A stretch of 64,000 bases of DNA from Azolla caroliniana (Eukaryota; Polypodiophyta): assembly GCA_043228905.1 (NCBI GenBank), contig JBHGNT010000010.1, positions 17,856,001 to 17,920,000 of the forward strand. The letters run 5' to 3'. Below are positions 48,300-59,224 of this stretch, in pieces. The position numbers were made by a program, and so were the translations under genes. The number at the start of each line of letters is the position of its first letter. Within the stretch, counting starts at the first letter, position 1. The notes below the pieces were generated by a model. It was not told the DNA's origin, did not search any database, and saw only the letters and a list, made by a program, of their open reading frames with translations.

Positions 48300-49056
48300 A
48301 AGCGGCACTAAGGACCGCGGACTGCTATATCGGACTGGTGCGGCCACGCAGTTACTCGGCTACACCGATGCTGATTGGGCTGGCAACGCCGCCGATCGCC
48401 AATCCACGTCTGAATACGCGTTCTCACTCGGGAGTGCTGCGATCGCGTGGAGCAGTAAGAAGCAGTCGACAGTTGCACTGTCGAGCACCGAAGCTGAGTA
48501 CCGAGGAGCGGCTGTCGCGACATGCGAAGCCATATGGTTGAAGCGGCTACTTAAGGACCTGCAAGAGGAGGTGTCAGATCCGACGACGATCTACTGCGAC
48601 AACCTCAGCAGCATCCAGCTCGCGAAAAACCCCGTTTTCCACGCACGAACCAAGCACATTGAGGTGCACTACCATTTCGTCCGTGAGCGTGTCCTTTCCG
48701 GTGAAGTCGAACTTCAGTACGTTCCGACGGATCGGCAGGCTGCCGACATCTTCACCAAGCCTCTTGGTCTGGACAAGTTGCGGCATTTCTCAGGTGCGCT
48801 CGGATTGCGTCACCTCGATGTGCCAAACTTGAGGGGGAGAACAGTCCCGAACGACCAAGCAAGGCAGCAGGAAAGGAGCGTAGACCGCGACACCACCGAG
48901 TCGGTTGACTCGGTTGTCGAGTTCGACATCAAATCAGCTGAAGAAGCCGAGGGCGGACCCGCGGAAAAGTTCGGAAGAGGACAAAAGGGGAGCAACCGAA
49001 GGAGAGAGCTGAAGCCAACCATGCATGGGGAAGTGACGCCATCGAGGGCGAGATGA
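48300..49056 (+). pseudogene. copia pol, RNase H part and C-terminal extension
   Basis: Continues the frame broken at 41217. RNase H signatures are LLGYTDADWAGNAADRQSTS, ALSSTEAEYRGAAVATCEA, YCDNLSSIQLAKNPVFHART and TKHIEVHYHFVRERV, ending DIFTKPLGLDKLRHF and GLRHLDVPNLRG. Copia pol usually stops near here, but this frame continues about 75 residues (acidic, then basic) to 49056. The acidic residues of RNase H are intact. It is a pseudogene because element A separates it from RT and the 5' part of the element is lost. Confidence 0.88.
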
Positions 49057-49376
49057 CCGAAGACAAGTTGGAGACAGCCAACTTGGACGAGAGCGAAAAC
49101 CGATCGGAGGTAGCCGAGTCGGTTCGGATGTTTGATTCAGACACACTGAATCAACCGAGGCCCAAGCGGAAGAAAAGGCAGCAGGAGAAGCATCAACACC
49201 GCAACAACAGAAGAGCTGATAAGGGCCGCATAAGCAAACAAGCCGACCGGAAGGGTCGAAGCGCGCGGAGTCGAACAGGCCGAGGAGCGCGAGCAAAGTG
49301 TGAAGCCAGGAGGAACCGGAGCTGTGAGCCCGAGGATCCCGAAGAGCCTCGAGTTGAGCTTGAGGGGGAGTGTTGA
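49053..49376 (+). CDS. arginine-rich ORF between copia pol and the 3' LTR
   Basis: A 107-residue frame starts at ATGA, overlapping the pol stop by 4 nt, and ends 6 nt inside the LTR. The N-terminal third is acidic; the rest is strongly basic (PKRKKRQQEKHQHR, KGRSARSRTGRGARAK) like a nucleic-acid-binding or nuclear-localising tail. No membrane segment, so not env-like. It may be a real extra ORF or chance openness of GC-rich DNA. Confidence 0.35.
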   Translation: MTEDKLETANLDESENRSEVAESVRMFDSDTLNQPRPKRKKRQQEKHQHRNNRRADKGRISKQADRKGRSARSRTGRGARAKCEARRNRSCEPEDPEEPRVELEGEC

Positions 49377-49490
49377 GAGAAAAGCTCAACATCGGCTGGA
49401 TCGGCTGAAGAAGCCGAGAACCGGATCGGTTGGGACCGATCGGTTAGGCCGAGTGCATAAACCGGGAGGCCATTAGGAAAGATATTCCGT
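49371..49490 (+). repeat. copia 3' LTR, left part
   Basis: Starts directly after the polypurine tract. TGTTGAG and CTCAACA form an inverted repeat in the first 21 bp. Interrupted by element B after CCGT; the rest is at 56488-56755. Confidence 0.85.
49487..49490. repeat. target-site duplication of element B, left (CCGT)
   Basis: CCGT precedes the LTR at 49491 and recurs at 56484-56487. Confidence 0.88.
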
Positions 49491-50125
49491 TGTCGTGAAG
49501 AAAACCGTCCACAAGCGGAATCGGTGCACCGGGGCATAGGAACCGGCTCTTCATGCACGTACGCCTTGTGTTGTACATAGGAGAGAATTAGGGACATGGG
49601 AGATCCTAGGTAGATAGATTCGGTAGGTAGAAAGTTAAGAGGAAACGGCTCCTTTCTTGCCTATAAAAGGAGGGAGACGAGGAGGTGAAGGGGGGGCGAA
49701 GGAAGAGAGGACGAAGTGTTGTCGGATTGTGGGCCGAAGGCTTCTCTCTCTTCCAAACTCCATAGCTTCTTTCTGCACAGGTTTCGGGAGGCTCGCGCTG
49801 CTGTGAGGAATGCCCGAGTGCTTCCGGCAGCACCTCCAACCTACTCCTTTCTTTCTGTGCGTTTACGAACAGGCATCGGCATCTGTTCGCCGGCCTGTTC
49901 GGTTGTAACCGACTTCGTGTTCTTGTTGTTTGTCTTTGTTAATACATACATACATTCGTGTCTATCTGTGTCGCTGTCCCACTCGCGTCTTTGTGTCGAA
50001 GGGCCGTGTCCCTGCGAATCTACGCTCGCACGTAGTGGGTTCCCTTCTCCTTTCTCTCTTGCTCTTCGGTACAAGACCCCCGAGGTCCCGCCTCATTCCA
50101 CGCATCCGCGAGGGATACCTCAACA
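49491..50125 (+). repeat. element B 5' LTR
   Basis: 635 bp, starts TGTCGTGAAG and ends ACCTCAACA. TATA box CTATAAAAGG at 49661-49670. Confidence 0.92.
49661..49670 (+). promoter_or_regulatory. TATA box of element B
   Basis: CTATAAAAGG about 170 bp into the LTR; the same motif is in the 3' LTR near 56019-56028. Confidence 0.7.
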
Positions 50126-50128
50126 TCT

Positions 50129-50146
50129 TGGTGAACCCGACGTGAA
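50129..50146 (+). promoter_or_regulatory. element B primer-binding site, tRNA-Trp
   Basis: TGGTGAACCCGACGTGAA, the same 18 nt as in element A, 3 nt after the LTR. Confidence 0.8.
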
Positions 50147-50168
50147 GGAGGCGGCAGAAGAGCAGAAG

Positions 50169-52295
50169 ATGAAAGGGTCGGATCTTGCGGAGGCCATGGC
50201 TTCGGCCGTGGATCGGATATTAAGCGCACGCGAGGGCTCCGGCGCCCTCGACAGAGCCATTGAGGCGGTCGTCGGTACGATCGGCCGGTTCAGCGGAAAG
50301 GATGCCACGAAGTATTTGGTGTCCTACGGGGCAGAAATGTTGATGCGGGACATTCCAGAAGAGAGGCGTCTTGCCGGGTTTCCTTGAGTGGCGATGCCGA
50401 GCATCCATGCGGAGGTGCTCGAGGTGCGGGCGGAGAGCCGTACCTGGGAGGAGTTCGAAGGTTGACTCTTGGAAAAATACAGGCTGGACGACGCGCTCCG
50501 GCTTTCGAAACGAGACTTCATGGAATGGGTGGAGTCCCCCGGCAAGGGAAGAAACGCGTCGGCACTCCTCCGGGAATTCGAAGAACGCTTTGCGCGCCTT
50601 TCGGCGCTTGACCGAACCGTTCTGGATACGAGCCGGGTCCTACTGTTCGTCAAGTCGGTGGACGAGCGGGACCGGGATCAAGTCGGCTCCTTGCTGGAAA
50701 CCAAAGACGGGCTGACGACCGACTGGGCTGCGGTTAAGAGAGTCTGTGGCCGTTTCGACAAACGACAAGAATGGGCTGACAACGGGGCAGCTGGTGCGGG
50801 CTCTGTCACAACAAGGAGGCTTGAACCGGCACCACAAGGGCGAAGGGAAGAAACCCGGGAATGGCTCGAAACTGGTCCGGCTTCGACCGGCATGGTCAGT
50901 GGCTCGTCCGGAGGAGCAGCGCTGGAGGAGTTGACGCGGGCGATAAAGGATCTCCAGATCGCCCAGACTCGAAGGGAAGGCGGCGAACCGGCTCGTGACT
51001 GACGGCCGGTAGCGGGGAACAGGTGCATGTGGTGCGACGAGGTCGGCCACATCCAGAAGGACTGCGGCGATTTCGCAGAAGCGTTGAGGAACCGGGTGGT
51101 ATACCTGTGGGAAGGTCGGGTGCACGCCGGCGACACCAGAAGGGCCCTGAACCGAAACGACGGGCGAGGAGGAATGAAGAGACTGATGGAAGAGGCAGCG
51201 GCCCGACATGTGGAGGCCATCCACTACTCGACGTCGGCCGACATTCGGGTCGGGGGCAGTGAGGCCCGAAAGGAGGGCAAAGACGGATTATGGTCTGCAA
51301 TGCTGGAAGGTCTTGCCGGCGCACGGCTAAGGAAAGATGAAACGGACCGCGCCGTGAGACGGGTCCGAGAAATAACCGGGTGGAGCGACCCGATCGAGGA
51401 GAAGACGGGCTTCGTAGAAGCCGCCTGCCGGAACTACGAGGCTCTGGTAGAGGACAAACGAGTGGGGAAAGCCGGAGCAGCCGGGCCCTCACAACGGTAC
51501 GAGACCCGATTCGGGCAACGACGGAACGATGTCGGTGGGTCCAGCTCGCAAGATAACCCTAGGAAGGGCGGATACCGACTGGGGACGGAAATAGAAAGGA
51601 CTACGGACCTACGAAAGGTCCTAGAAGAACGGATCCTCGACAGCAAAGTGGAGCTATCATTGCGAGAGGTGCTAGGGATCGCCAAGAAGGAGTTCCACGA
51701 CTCCATTGTGGACCTGGTGAAACGGAAGAGGCTGTCGACGGAGATGGAACCGGAAAGACCGGTGGATGTGCGGACGACGCACATCGACGACATGGCGTTG
51801 GAAGATGAGTGGGCGGAGAGCCACTATTCAAGGCCGCACTGGGCCCGAGCAATCACGGAGACCCCGGTAAAGATCGGAGATGTTCAGGAACCGGTGGTGG
51901 CATTGGTGGACCACGGTTCGGAAATAAACCTGATGTCCATGGACTTCTATAAGAAGGGAAAGTGGCCGATCAACACCAAGCACGGGTGGAAGATACGAGC
52001 GGCAACGCGCGCCACCGAGGAACTGCACGGGGCTTGCCCGAACGTGCGAGTCAAGATTGGCGACGTCGAGATTGACCAGCACTTCTTCGTACAGGAGACG
52101 TCCTCGCACCCGGTCATATTAGGGGAACCATACATCACGGCGCCGCGGATGGAGACCAAGGTGCTAGACAACGGTTCGGCCTACGCGAGGGTCAAAAGCC
52201 AGGACGGGCGCCATTCGGTCCAATTTCTGACGGTGCGACCGAACCACGAGCGTAACCGCGAATCCCTCGGTGGCGAAAACCGGGAGGATTTTTAG
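50169..52295 (+). pseudogene. element B gag-protease with three in-frame stops
   Basis: One frame runs from the ATG at 50169 to the stop at 52293-52295, broken only by TGA at 50385-50387, 50463-50465 and 51000-51002. Gag pieces include IGRFSGKDATKYLVSYGAEM, RLSKRDFMEWVESPGKG and LLREFEERFARLSALDRTVL. The CCHC knuckle CMWCDEVGHIQKDC begins near 51022. The protease has ALVDHGSEINLMS and HPVILGEPYI. It ends in DF-stop at the shift site. Comparison with element A suggests that at least the first TGA replaced an arginine codon (CGA to TGA). Confidence 0.9.
52286..52295 (+). promoter_or_regulatory. -1 frameshift site, gag-protease to pol (element B)
   Basis: GGATTTTTAG, the same as in element A except for the last stop-codon base. 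The pol frame opens with TTA GAG AGG. Confidence 0.6.
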
Positions 52296-55200
52296 AGAGG
52301 GCTGCCGAGGCGTGGGGCCAAGACAGCCCGGACACTCGGGAAAGACCCCACAGCTGTACGATAGAACCGAAACCGAAGAAACCCTGTACGATAGGTAGGA
52401 AGATTTGCTTCTCCAACAACGGAGGGTGTATGCTAGTCGGCATTGTTGGCCAAGAAAAGGCAAGGGCGGAAGTGCAACTTCGAGCGAGCGGAGTTCTCGG
52501 CCCGGACGAGGAAATCAGCGGGGCCGTGGAGGCGGTCTCCTTCGACGACACCTTGGGGATGCTGAGGAAGGTAGCCGGAGAAGACCTTAACGAAGACCGG
52601 ACGATACCGGTATGTTCCGAAGAGATGGACGAAGTCATCGCGAACTTCAGCCAGGGGCTCCTGTCGGATCGGACGGCCCGAGTTAGCACGAAGTACAAGA
52701 CTGTGGACCGGAAGGTAAGGCCAGTCGCGGCACCCTTACCGGAGGGCAGCGAGTCCCGAATCAGAGGGGTTGCGTCGGACCCCAGTTTACGAGATCCGGC
52801 CTGCATAGGACACACCTTCACCGACGGGACGCTCCGGGAGCTCAAGCTCGGTGGGGGCGGGTTCCTACTGCTGGCGGAGGAAGACCGGTTTCGGAGAATG
52901 CTCGGAAGGCACGGGAAAGCCTTCGCATTTTCGCCGGAAGAGATCGGGTGCGTAGACCCAACAATCATGGAGGCGATGGTGATATTCACGGTACCGCATG
53001 TGCCGTGGAATCTCAAGCCGATCCCGGTACCAAGAGCTCACATCCCGGAGTTGATGGAGCTACTGAGGCAGAAAGTCGATATGGGTATTCTCGAACCGTC
53101 GAGCGTGCCATACTCGAACCGATGGTTTACCGTACCAAAGAAAAACGGAACATTGCGCTTCATTCAAGACCTACAGTTGGTCAACAGAGTGACCATTCGG
53201 AACGCAGGGATCGGACCGACCATAGACGAGTTCGCGGAGGCCTTCGCCGGAAGGTCGATTTATTCGGTCGGTGATCTATACTCGGGGTACGACCAGTTCC
53301 AGCTAGCCGTGGAGAGCAGAGACATTACGACGATGCGAACTCCCCTCGGCCTAGTGCGAATGTGTACCCTGCCACAAGGAGGGACCAACTCGGTGGCCCA
53401 CATGGTGAATGCAATGAACAAGGTACTGAGGGATTGCATCCCGAACATCACCATGCCATTTCTAGACGACATCCCGATCAAGGGGTGCCCGGTGGAAGAG
53501 AAGGACGCAACACTCGGACCGGACGGATGCCAGGGATTCGTGGCAACACACATCGACGACTGCGAGAAGGTGCTACGAAGGCTAGAGGATGCGAGGCTCA
53601 CCTTCTCCGGGGAGAAATCGGCCTTCGGGCAATCAGAAATCCTGGTGGTCAGACACCTGTGTGGACCGTATGGCCGGAAGCCGTCTCCGGCAAAAGTTGA
53701 AGCCATCTCCGCGATGAAGACCGACTGCAGCTCGGTTACGGAAGTTCGGAGGTTCCTGGGGGCATGCGTGTTCTACCACATATGGATCCCGCATTACGCC
53801 CACGTTGCGGAGCCGCTATACGGGTTGCTGAAGAAAGGGCGAAAATTCGAGTGGCAAGACAAGCACACGGAGTCGGTCCGGAAGCTGAAGGAAGCTCTTG
53901 CGGCAGCACCGGCGCTCCGGAAGGCTGTCTACGAGAAGGGTACCCCGGTATACATAACGGTGGATACGAGTCCGACCGGGATCGGATGGGTCGTCAACCA
54001 AGAAGACGGGGACGGCATTCGGTTCCCGATCCGATTCGGCGCGAAGGTCCTCAGTGAGCGACAGCGAGGGTACGCCCAGGTTAAACGCGAACTCTAGGGT
54101 ATCGTTTCGGCAGTAAAGGCCAACAAAGACTACCTGATCAGGACGGAAGTGATTATCGAGACGGATTGCCTGCCAATTCTCGGCATGGTTTCCGGATGCG
54201 CGACACCGGACCTGGCGATGCTCAGGTGGATAGCATACATCAAGTCCCTGGATCCGGAAATACGGCACATTTCCGGGAAGGACAACGCCATAGCCGACAT
54301 GCTTTCGAGGGCGAGGTTTGATGACGAGGGCGGCATGGTTTCGGAGGACGAAGAAGTCGGCGTGGACTTCTTCGAGGCGGCGTACGTGACGACCGATGGG
54401 ACGAGCACTCCGGCACTTAACGACTTCAACGAGAGCAAGTACGATGGCGAGTGGCTCCAGATCGGTGGATTTTTTAGGACAATGACGCCGGATGCATCAT
54501 GGACGAAGGACGAGGCCAACTGGATCCGGAAGAAAGCTTACCGATTCTTTCTCCGGGACGGATACTTATGGAAGCACCCGAAGAAGAGGAACGGCGTCCC
54601 GCTCCGGGTGGTGGCGATGAAGGAAGAACAAGAGGAGCTGTTGACGGCCTACCACGATAGCCCTTGGGCTGGACACCGTGGAACGTGGGCCACGTTCGAG
54701 AAGATAAAGGGGAAGTACTGGTGGTCGGGACTGTACCGGGACATGCATCGGTTCGTGATAACTTGCGAGAGCTGTCAGATGCACTCCGTGGTCCGACATC
54801 GAGACGAGCTTCACCCTACGTACCCTCCGACCATCCACTTCAAATGGATGGTAGACCTAGTGACGATGCCGATGGGAGTAGGACAGATGCGGTACCTGGT
54901 CCTGGCTCTGGAAGATCTGACGAACCAAGTGGAAGGCCGAGCCCTTCAGAACAAAACGACCGCAGTCGTATGTCGGTTCTTGATCGAGGACGTGATATGC
55001 CGGTACGGGTGCGTCGGGAAGATCGTGGCTGATCGCGGGGAGTTGGACGCCGAAGAGGCCGAGGAGCTGTTCGACCGGCTAGGAGTCAAGCTCTCGCTTA
55101 CCACTGCGTACAATCCGGAGGCGAATGGGAAGGTGGAGTGCGGACACGGACCAATCGTCAAGGCGTTAGTTCGGGCATGCGGAGGTCAAGTCGGGAACTG

Positions 55201-55789
55201 GCTGCGGCTGCTGCCTTACGCGTTGTGGGCGGACCGAACTACGCACAGTTCGGTAACCGGATTCATGCCGGCAGAGCTCATGTTTGGGCAGAAGCCGATC
55301 ATGCCAATGGAACATATGATCTCCTCATGGGCAACCGTGGCCTGGAGAGACGAGATGAACCGGGAGGAACTGTTGGCGGCGCGCATACGACAGCTCGAGC
55401 GAAGACCAAAGGACGTGGAGCAGGCTGCGGAAAAGCTTCGGGAAGCAAGGATGAGGAACAAAGCCCAGTTCGACCGAACGCACCGGCTCCGACCAAAGAA
55501 GATCGAGGAAGGCGACTGGGTGCTAGTCTACGACAGCAGCCTCGACAACCAACACCGAGCGACACGGAAGTTCGCAAGAAGGTGGTTCGGGCCTTACGTG
55601 GTACAAAGCGCCAACGACAACGGGACGTACCATCTGGCGGAACTCGACGGCATGAGAATGGCGATACCGGTAGCTGGGAAGCGGATCAAAGCATTCAAGA
55701 AGCGTCACGACGACGAGCCGGATCCGGTTAACCTGGACCGGAACGACGAACGATCCGAAACCGAGGAAGAACCGACGGGCAGGGAATGA
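52292..55789 (+). pseudogene. element B pol with one in-frame stop
   Basis: The frame is open from the shift site to 55789 except for TAG at 54095-54097, where element A has TGG (REL-W-G). RT carries PYSNRWFTVPKKNGTLRF, QDLQLVNRVTIRN, LPQGGTNSVAHM and an intact MPFLDDIPIKG. RNase H has VDTSPTGIGW and ETDCLPILGM. Integrase has the zinc finger (HDSPWAGH, CESC), DDE residues (VDLVTMP, VADRGELD, NPEANGKVECGH) and WFGPYVV. The stop would cut RNase H in half and remove integrase. Confidence 0.9.
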
Positions 55790-55836
55790 AGGCTGGACCC
55801 AACTCAATTTGGCGCATGCCGGTGGATGCGCGGTTA

Positions 55837-55848
55837 GGTGGGGGCGGA
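55837..55848 (+). promoter_or_regulatory. element B polypurine tract
   Basis: GGTGGGGGCGGA directly before the 3' LTR. Confidence 0.65.
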
Positions 55849-56483
55849 TGTCGTGAAGAAAACCGTCCACAAGCGGAATCGGTGCACCGGGGCATAGGAA
55901 CCGGCTCTTCATGCACGTACGCCTTGTGTTGTACATAGGAGAGAATTAGGGACATGGGAGATCCTAGGTAGATAGATTCGGTAGGTATAAAGTTAAGAGG
56001 AAACAGCTCCTTTCTTGCCTATAAAAGGAGGGAGACGAGGAGGTGAAGGGGGGGCGAAGGAAGAGAGGACGAAGTGCTGTCGGATTGTGGGCCGAAGGCT
56101 TCTCTCTCTTCCAAACTCCATAGCTTCTTTCTGCACAGGTTTCGGGAGGCTCACGTTGCTCTGAGGAATGCCCGAGTGGTTCCGGCAGCACCTCCAACCT
56201 ACTCCTTTCTTTCTGTGCGTTTACGAACAGGCATCGGCATATGTTCGCCGGCCTGTTCGGTTGTAACCGACTTCGTGTTCTTGTTGTTTGTCTTTGTTAA
56301 TACATACATACATTCGTGTCTATCTGTGTCGTTGTCCCACTCGTGTCTTTGTGTCGAAGGGTCGTGTCCCTGCGAATCTACGCTCGCACGTAGTGGGTTC
56401 CCTTCTCCTTTCTCTCTTGCTCTTCGGTACAAGACCCCCGAGGTCCCGCCTCATTCCACGCATCCGCGAGGGATACCTCGACA
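55849..56483 (+). repeat. element B 3' LTR
   Basis: 635 bp, 12 differences from 49491-50125; ends ACCTCGACA. Confidence 0.92.
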
Positions 56484-56487
56484 CCGT

Positions 56488-56755
56488 GAGGAATATATTT
56501 GGGAGTTAGTGTAGGACCTCTTGATGAGCATTGAAGTACTGTCAGTACTTCGGTCAGTCCTTCTAGGACTTGTATAAAAGTGTTCACTAAGCACGTCTTA
56601 TGTACAGACTGAGTATTATTGTTGAATATAGTTTTTTGTTTTTCTCTCTCTCTGTCTCTCCTGCATATACCGTGTAAGCCCAAGCTCACCATTGAACCTG
56701 AGTTTCCTCCCTTCTGTTCGGTCTTCATACTTGCTTCCGCACGCTACTTTCTACA
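56488..56755 (+). repeat. copia 3' LTR, right part, with TATA box and hairpin
   Basis: Continues the LTR interrupted at 49490. TGTATAAAAG at 56571-56580 is a TATA box. Just upstream, GAAGTACT and AGTACTTC at 56533-56551 form a perfect 8-bp stem with a GTC loop. The LTR ends CTACA at 56755; GTGAG follows, but the partner duplication is lost with the 5' end. Confidence 0.8.
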
Positions 56756-57217
56756 GTGAGGCTCTGAGGCCTCTACGCTCAATGGCGATGGCCTTCATGT
56801 TAAAGTAGTGTTCTCAAGCCACTTCATGCTCCCCTTTCACGATCAATGTGTGAGTTTGTTGAACCCCTTCGTTGAAGCCAACACCATGTAATGGAGCTCG
56901 ATAGAAAATAAGTCTCAAGGTAAGCTTGCGAAGAAGAATAAGAAGAACACGAATAACTAAGAACCCTAATACTCACGGAGAAAAGGGAAAATAAAACACT
57001 AAGACCTCAAGTACGTTTAGGAGAAGAGGAAGAAAAATGAAGAAGGAAGCAAAACCCCTAATGGTATGCACCAAACCATAAAATGGGCAACTCGAAATAA
57101 ACCCTCTTCTCCTCTTTTTATAGAGAAAGAGGCACCTATTTTCGGCATTTATTCCCAAGTTTTTGCTTCCTTAATATGCACCAATAGAGATTTGAACTCT
57201 ATACCTTTTACACAACT

Positions 57218-57253
<36 letters not shown>

Positions 57254-57689
57254 GTTTGTGTAGCTATGGCTAGACCCCCTTTTTATGCACTTTCTACCTT
57301 TGTCCACTCCACATTATGACAAAATGTATATGTGTGTGTCGCCTTATATGTCACGAATGTGACATGGGTATGTCAGTTATTTATCATGGATGGGTCTTGC
57401 ATGTATCATAGATGTTTCATGGTTGGGTCATGCAAGGGATGTATCATAGATGGGTCATGGATAATCATGCATGGCTATGGATGGGCATGCATGAGTCGTA
57501 CATATACAAATAGAAGAGCAACCATGAGCTAATTGATGTTTACGAGGATAGACTCAATTTATATACGTGACTTCTAATCTTTTGTATAATTGTTCCATTG
57601 AGTCTCTTTAATGGCCATCATTTAAGCCTCAACAAGAATGAAACGTACATAGCTCTAATTATGGATGTTGACAAATATCGAAATGTTGT
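56756..57689. other. intergenic stretch right of the copia element
   Basis: No gene recognised. It contains an (AT)n run at about 57220-57250 and imperfect CATGGATGGGTCATG-type repeats at about 57360-57500. Confidence 0.5.
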
Positions 57690-58275
57690 TAACATTCTAA
57701 ATTGCCACTTTTAGCAAAAGCCTTCATTTGGAGAGGATTGATTAGGGGGGTTTACCTTTCAGGATTAGCTCTATAATGACATGGAAGACAATGGCTTCTT
57801 TTGCGTTGTTCAAGTGGAAGATAGTATTTATCATTTGATATGATGTTTGGTTGCTCATCAAAATTGGGGTTAACTTATATTTCTTAGATTTAAGAAGTTT
57901 TGTCATGTTGTTATGGGACACCAAGAGAGTGGGTATTTACACAATCCACACAAGTCCACTCTAGATTAGAGTTGGAGATTGTCTTCCTTCTTTTGGGATA
58001 TTTGGCGAAGGTGTATAATTGAGATACGTGCAATGGTTTTGTATTTGATGGTCGGGACAAAGAGTATCTACAAAAGGTTATGGGAGTATTGATGTGGTGG
58101 GTTTGTTTGTTGGAACAAGTTGAAATTCTTTCCTCGGTGGAGTGTTTATATTGCCTAGCATTGGCAATTCAACATGATCCCTTACCCACACATTGGTTAG
58201 ATCACTCAATTGTGATACCATTGTAGTGTTATTCACAGACATTTGTTAATATAATTGTGTGTTTTCAACAGGAAA
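57690..58275 (+). mobile_element. decayed LINE 3' end, copy 2
   Basis: Aligns with 1160-1735 along its length (ATTGCCACTT.TAGCAAA, GGATTAGCTCTA, GTGGAAGATAGTA), including the shared 3' end AATATAATTGTGTGTTTTCA and an A-rich tail. It covers the zf-RVT region and 3' UTR only. Several stops and indels. Confidence 0.75.
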
Positions 58276-59224
58276 GAAAAAAGAAAACAAACTTTTTAAA
58301 CTTCGCTAACTTTAGACAAAAGCCCACATACAAAAAGTTGTCAAGTGACTTCCAAAATCAAGACGCTAACCCACGAAATTCCAACTTACCCATTACTTGA
58401 GATGTCTATCGTTTGTATGTGTGATATGCGGTGGCACTTATCCAAATTCAATATAGAGTTTGTTTCTTGAAACAACTTGAATAATTGTAAGCAAAGGGTG
58501 CATTCTCTATCCAATGTAGTTGTACCATACACCAATGTTCTCCGTCACATTTTCGAATCTTTCATAAGAATACTATTACTTTTAAATATGCATTTGTGGT
58601 TGACCATTATTGTATGTGATAAGAAATTAGGGTGAGTTAACATGTTGATTTAAGAAAGTTCATATAATTAAATATGTATAGTATTCTCTTGCTTAAATTA
58701 AGCTTTCACATGCCAATAGATAATTAAAAACCTTTGTTAGGAGGAATCACAAGCAGGTTGAAATATGATAAGGGAATGTGTCAAAAGGAATCACGAGCAG
58801 GTTTAATAAACGATGGTGGGTAATATTGACAACAATATTCTCATGCCTAAAAGTTATAAGTCTTAGATATGAAAGAGTAAAAAAGCATTTAACAAATTTA
58901 ACCACTACGTTACTTAAATTGTCCTATAGCCTTATGAACATAAAGTCATGAAGGAATGTTATTGGATTGGTGTTCACCATGGTTACGATTAAATCTTAAA
59001 GTCTTTTCCAAACACTTGTTCGAAATAACTTGATTCTCATTAAATGAGGCAAAAACAAAGATATTACAAAATAAATGACCACCTCCCAACATATATTTTT
59101 TTCTTTCCAAAAAGATACTTCATTAGTATTAAGAAACGTACCAAGGCTATAAATCAAATATGTACATTTAGGTGATGAACCCCTTTCTAAGTTCTAATTG
59201 TTGGCTTAAATAAATACTTGGGTG
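58276..59224. other. intergenic stretch, nothing recognised
   Basis: AT-rich. A GGAATCACAAGCAGGTT/GGAATCACGAGCAGGTT duplication near 58742-58802 is the only structure seen. Confidence 0.5.

Larger units (their letters stand above)
49491..56483 (+). mobile_element. gypsy-type element B, plus strand
   Basis: A 6993-bp element with two 635-bp LTRs that differ at 12 positions by my count (8 transitions, 4 transversions, no indels). It is flanked by CCGT. Same plan as element A, including the tRNA-Trp primer site and the -1 shift, but the LTR sequence is different apart from the termini. Four in-frame stops make it non-autonomous. Confidence 0.92.
40127..56755 (+). mobile_element. 5'-truncated Ty1/copia element hosting two nested gypsy elements
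   Basis: What remains of the copia element is the end of pol (linker before RT, RT, RNase H), a polypurine tract TGAGGGGGAG at 49361-49370, and a 3' LTR starting TGTTGAGAG at 49371 and ending TTTCTACA at 56755. Gag, protease and most of integrase are missing; the left junction near 40127 abuts unrelated AT-rich DNA and there is no 5' LTR. Element A splits pol at 41217/48300 and element B splits the LTR at 49490/56488. Without the insertions the LTR would be about 388 bp. Composition is clearly more GC-rich than the flanks. Confidence 0.85.

Noticed and set aside
49053-49376. An env-like gene of the copia element
   Set aside because: The product has no signal peptide or membrane segment and is basic.
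40829-55961. Many long open frames opposite to the retroelement ORFs
   Set aside because: They are antisense shadows of GC-rich coding sequence and have no domain signatures.
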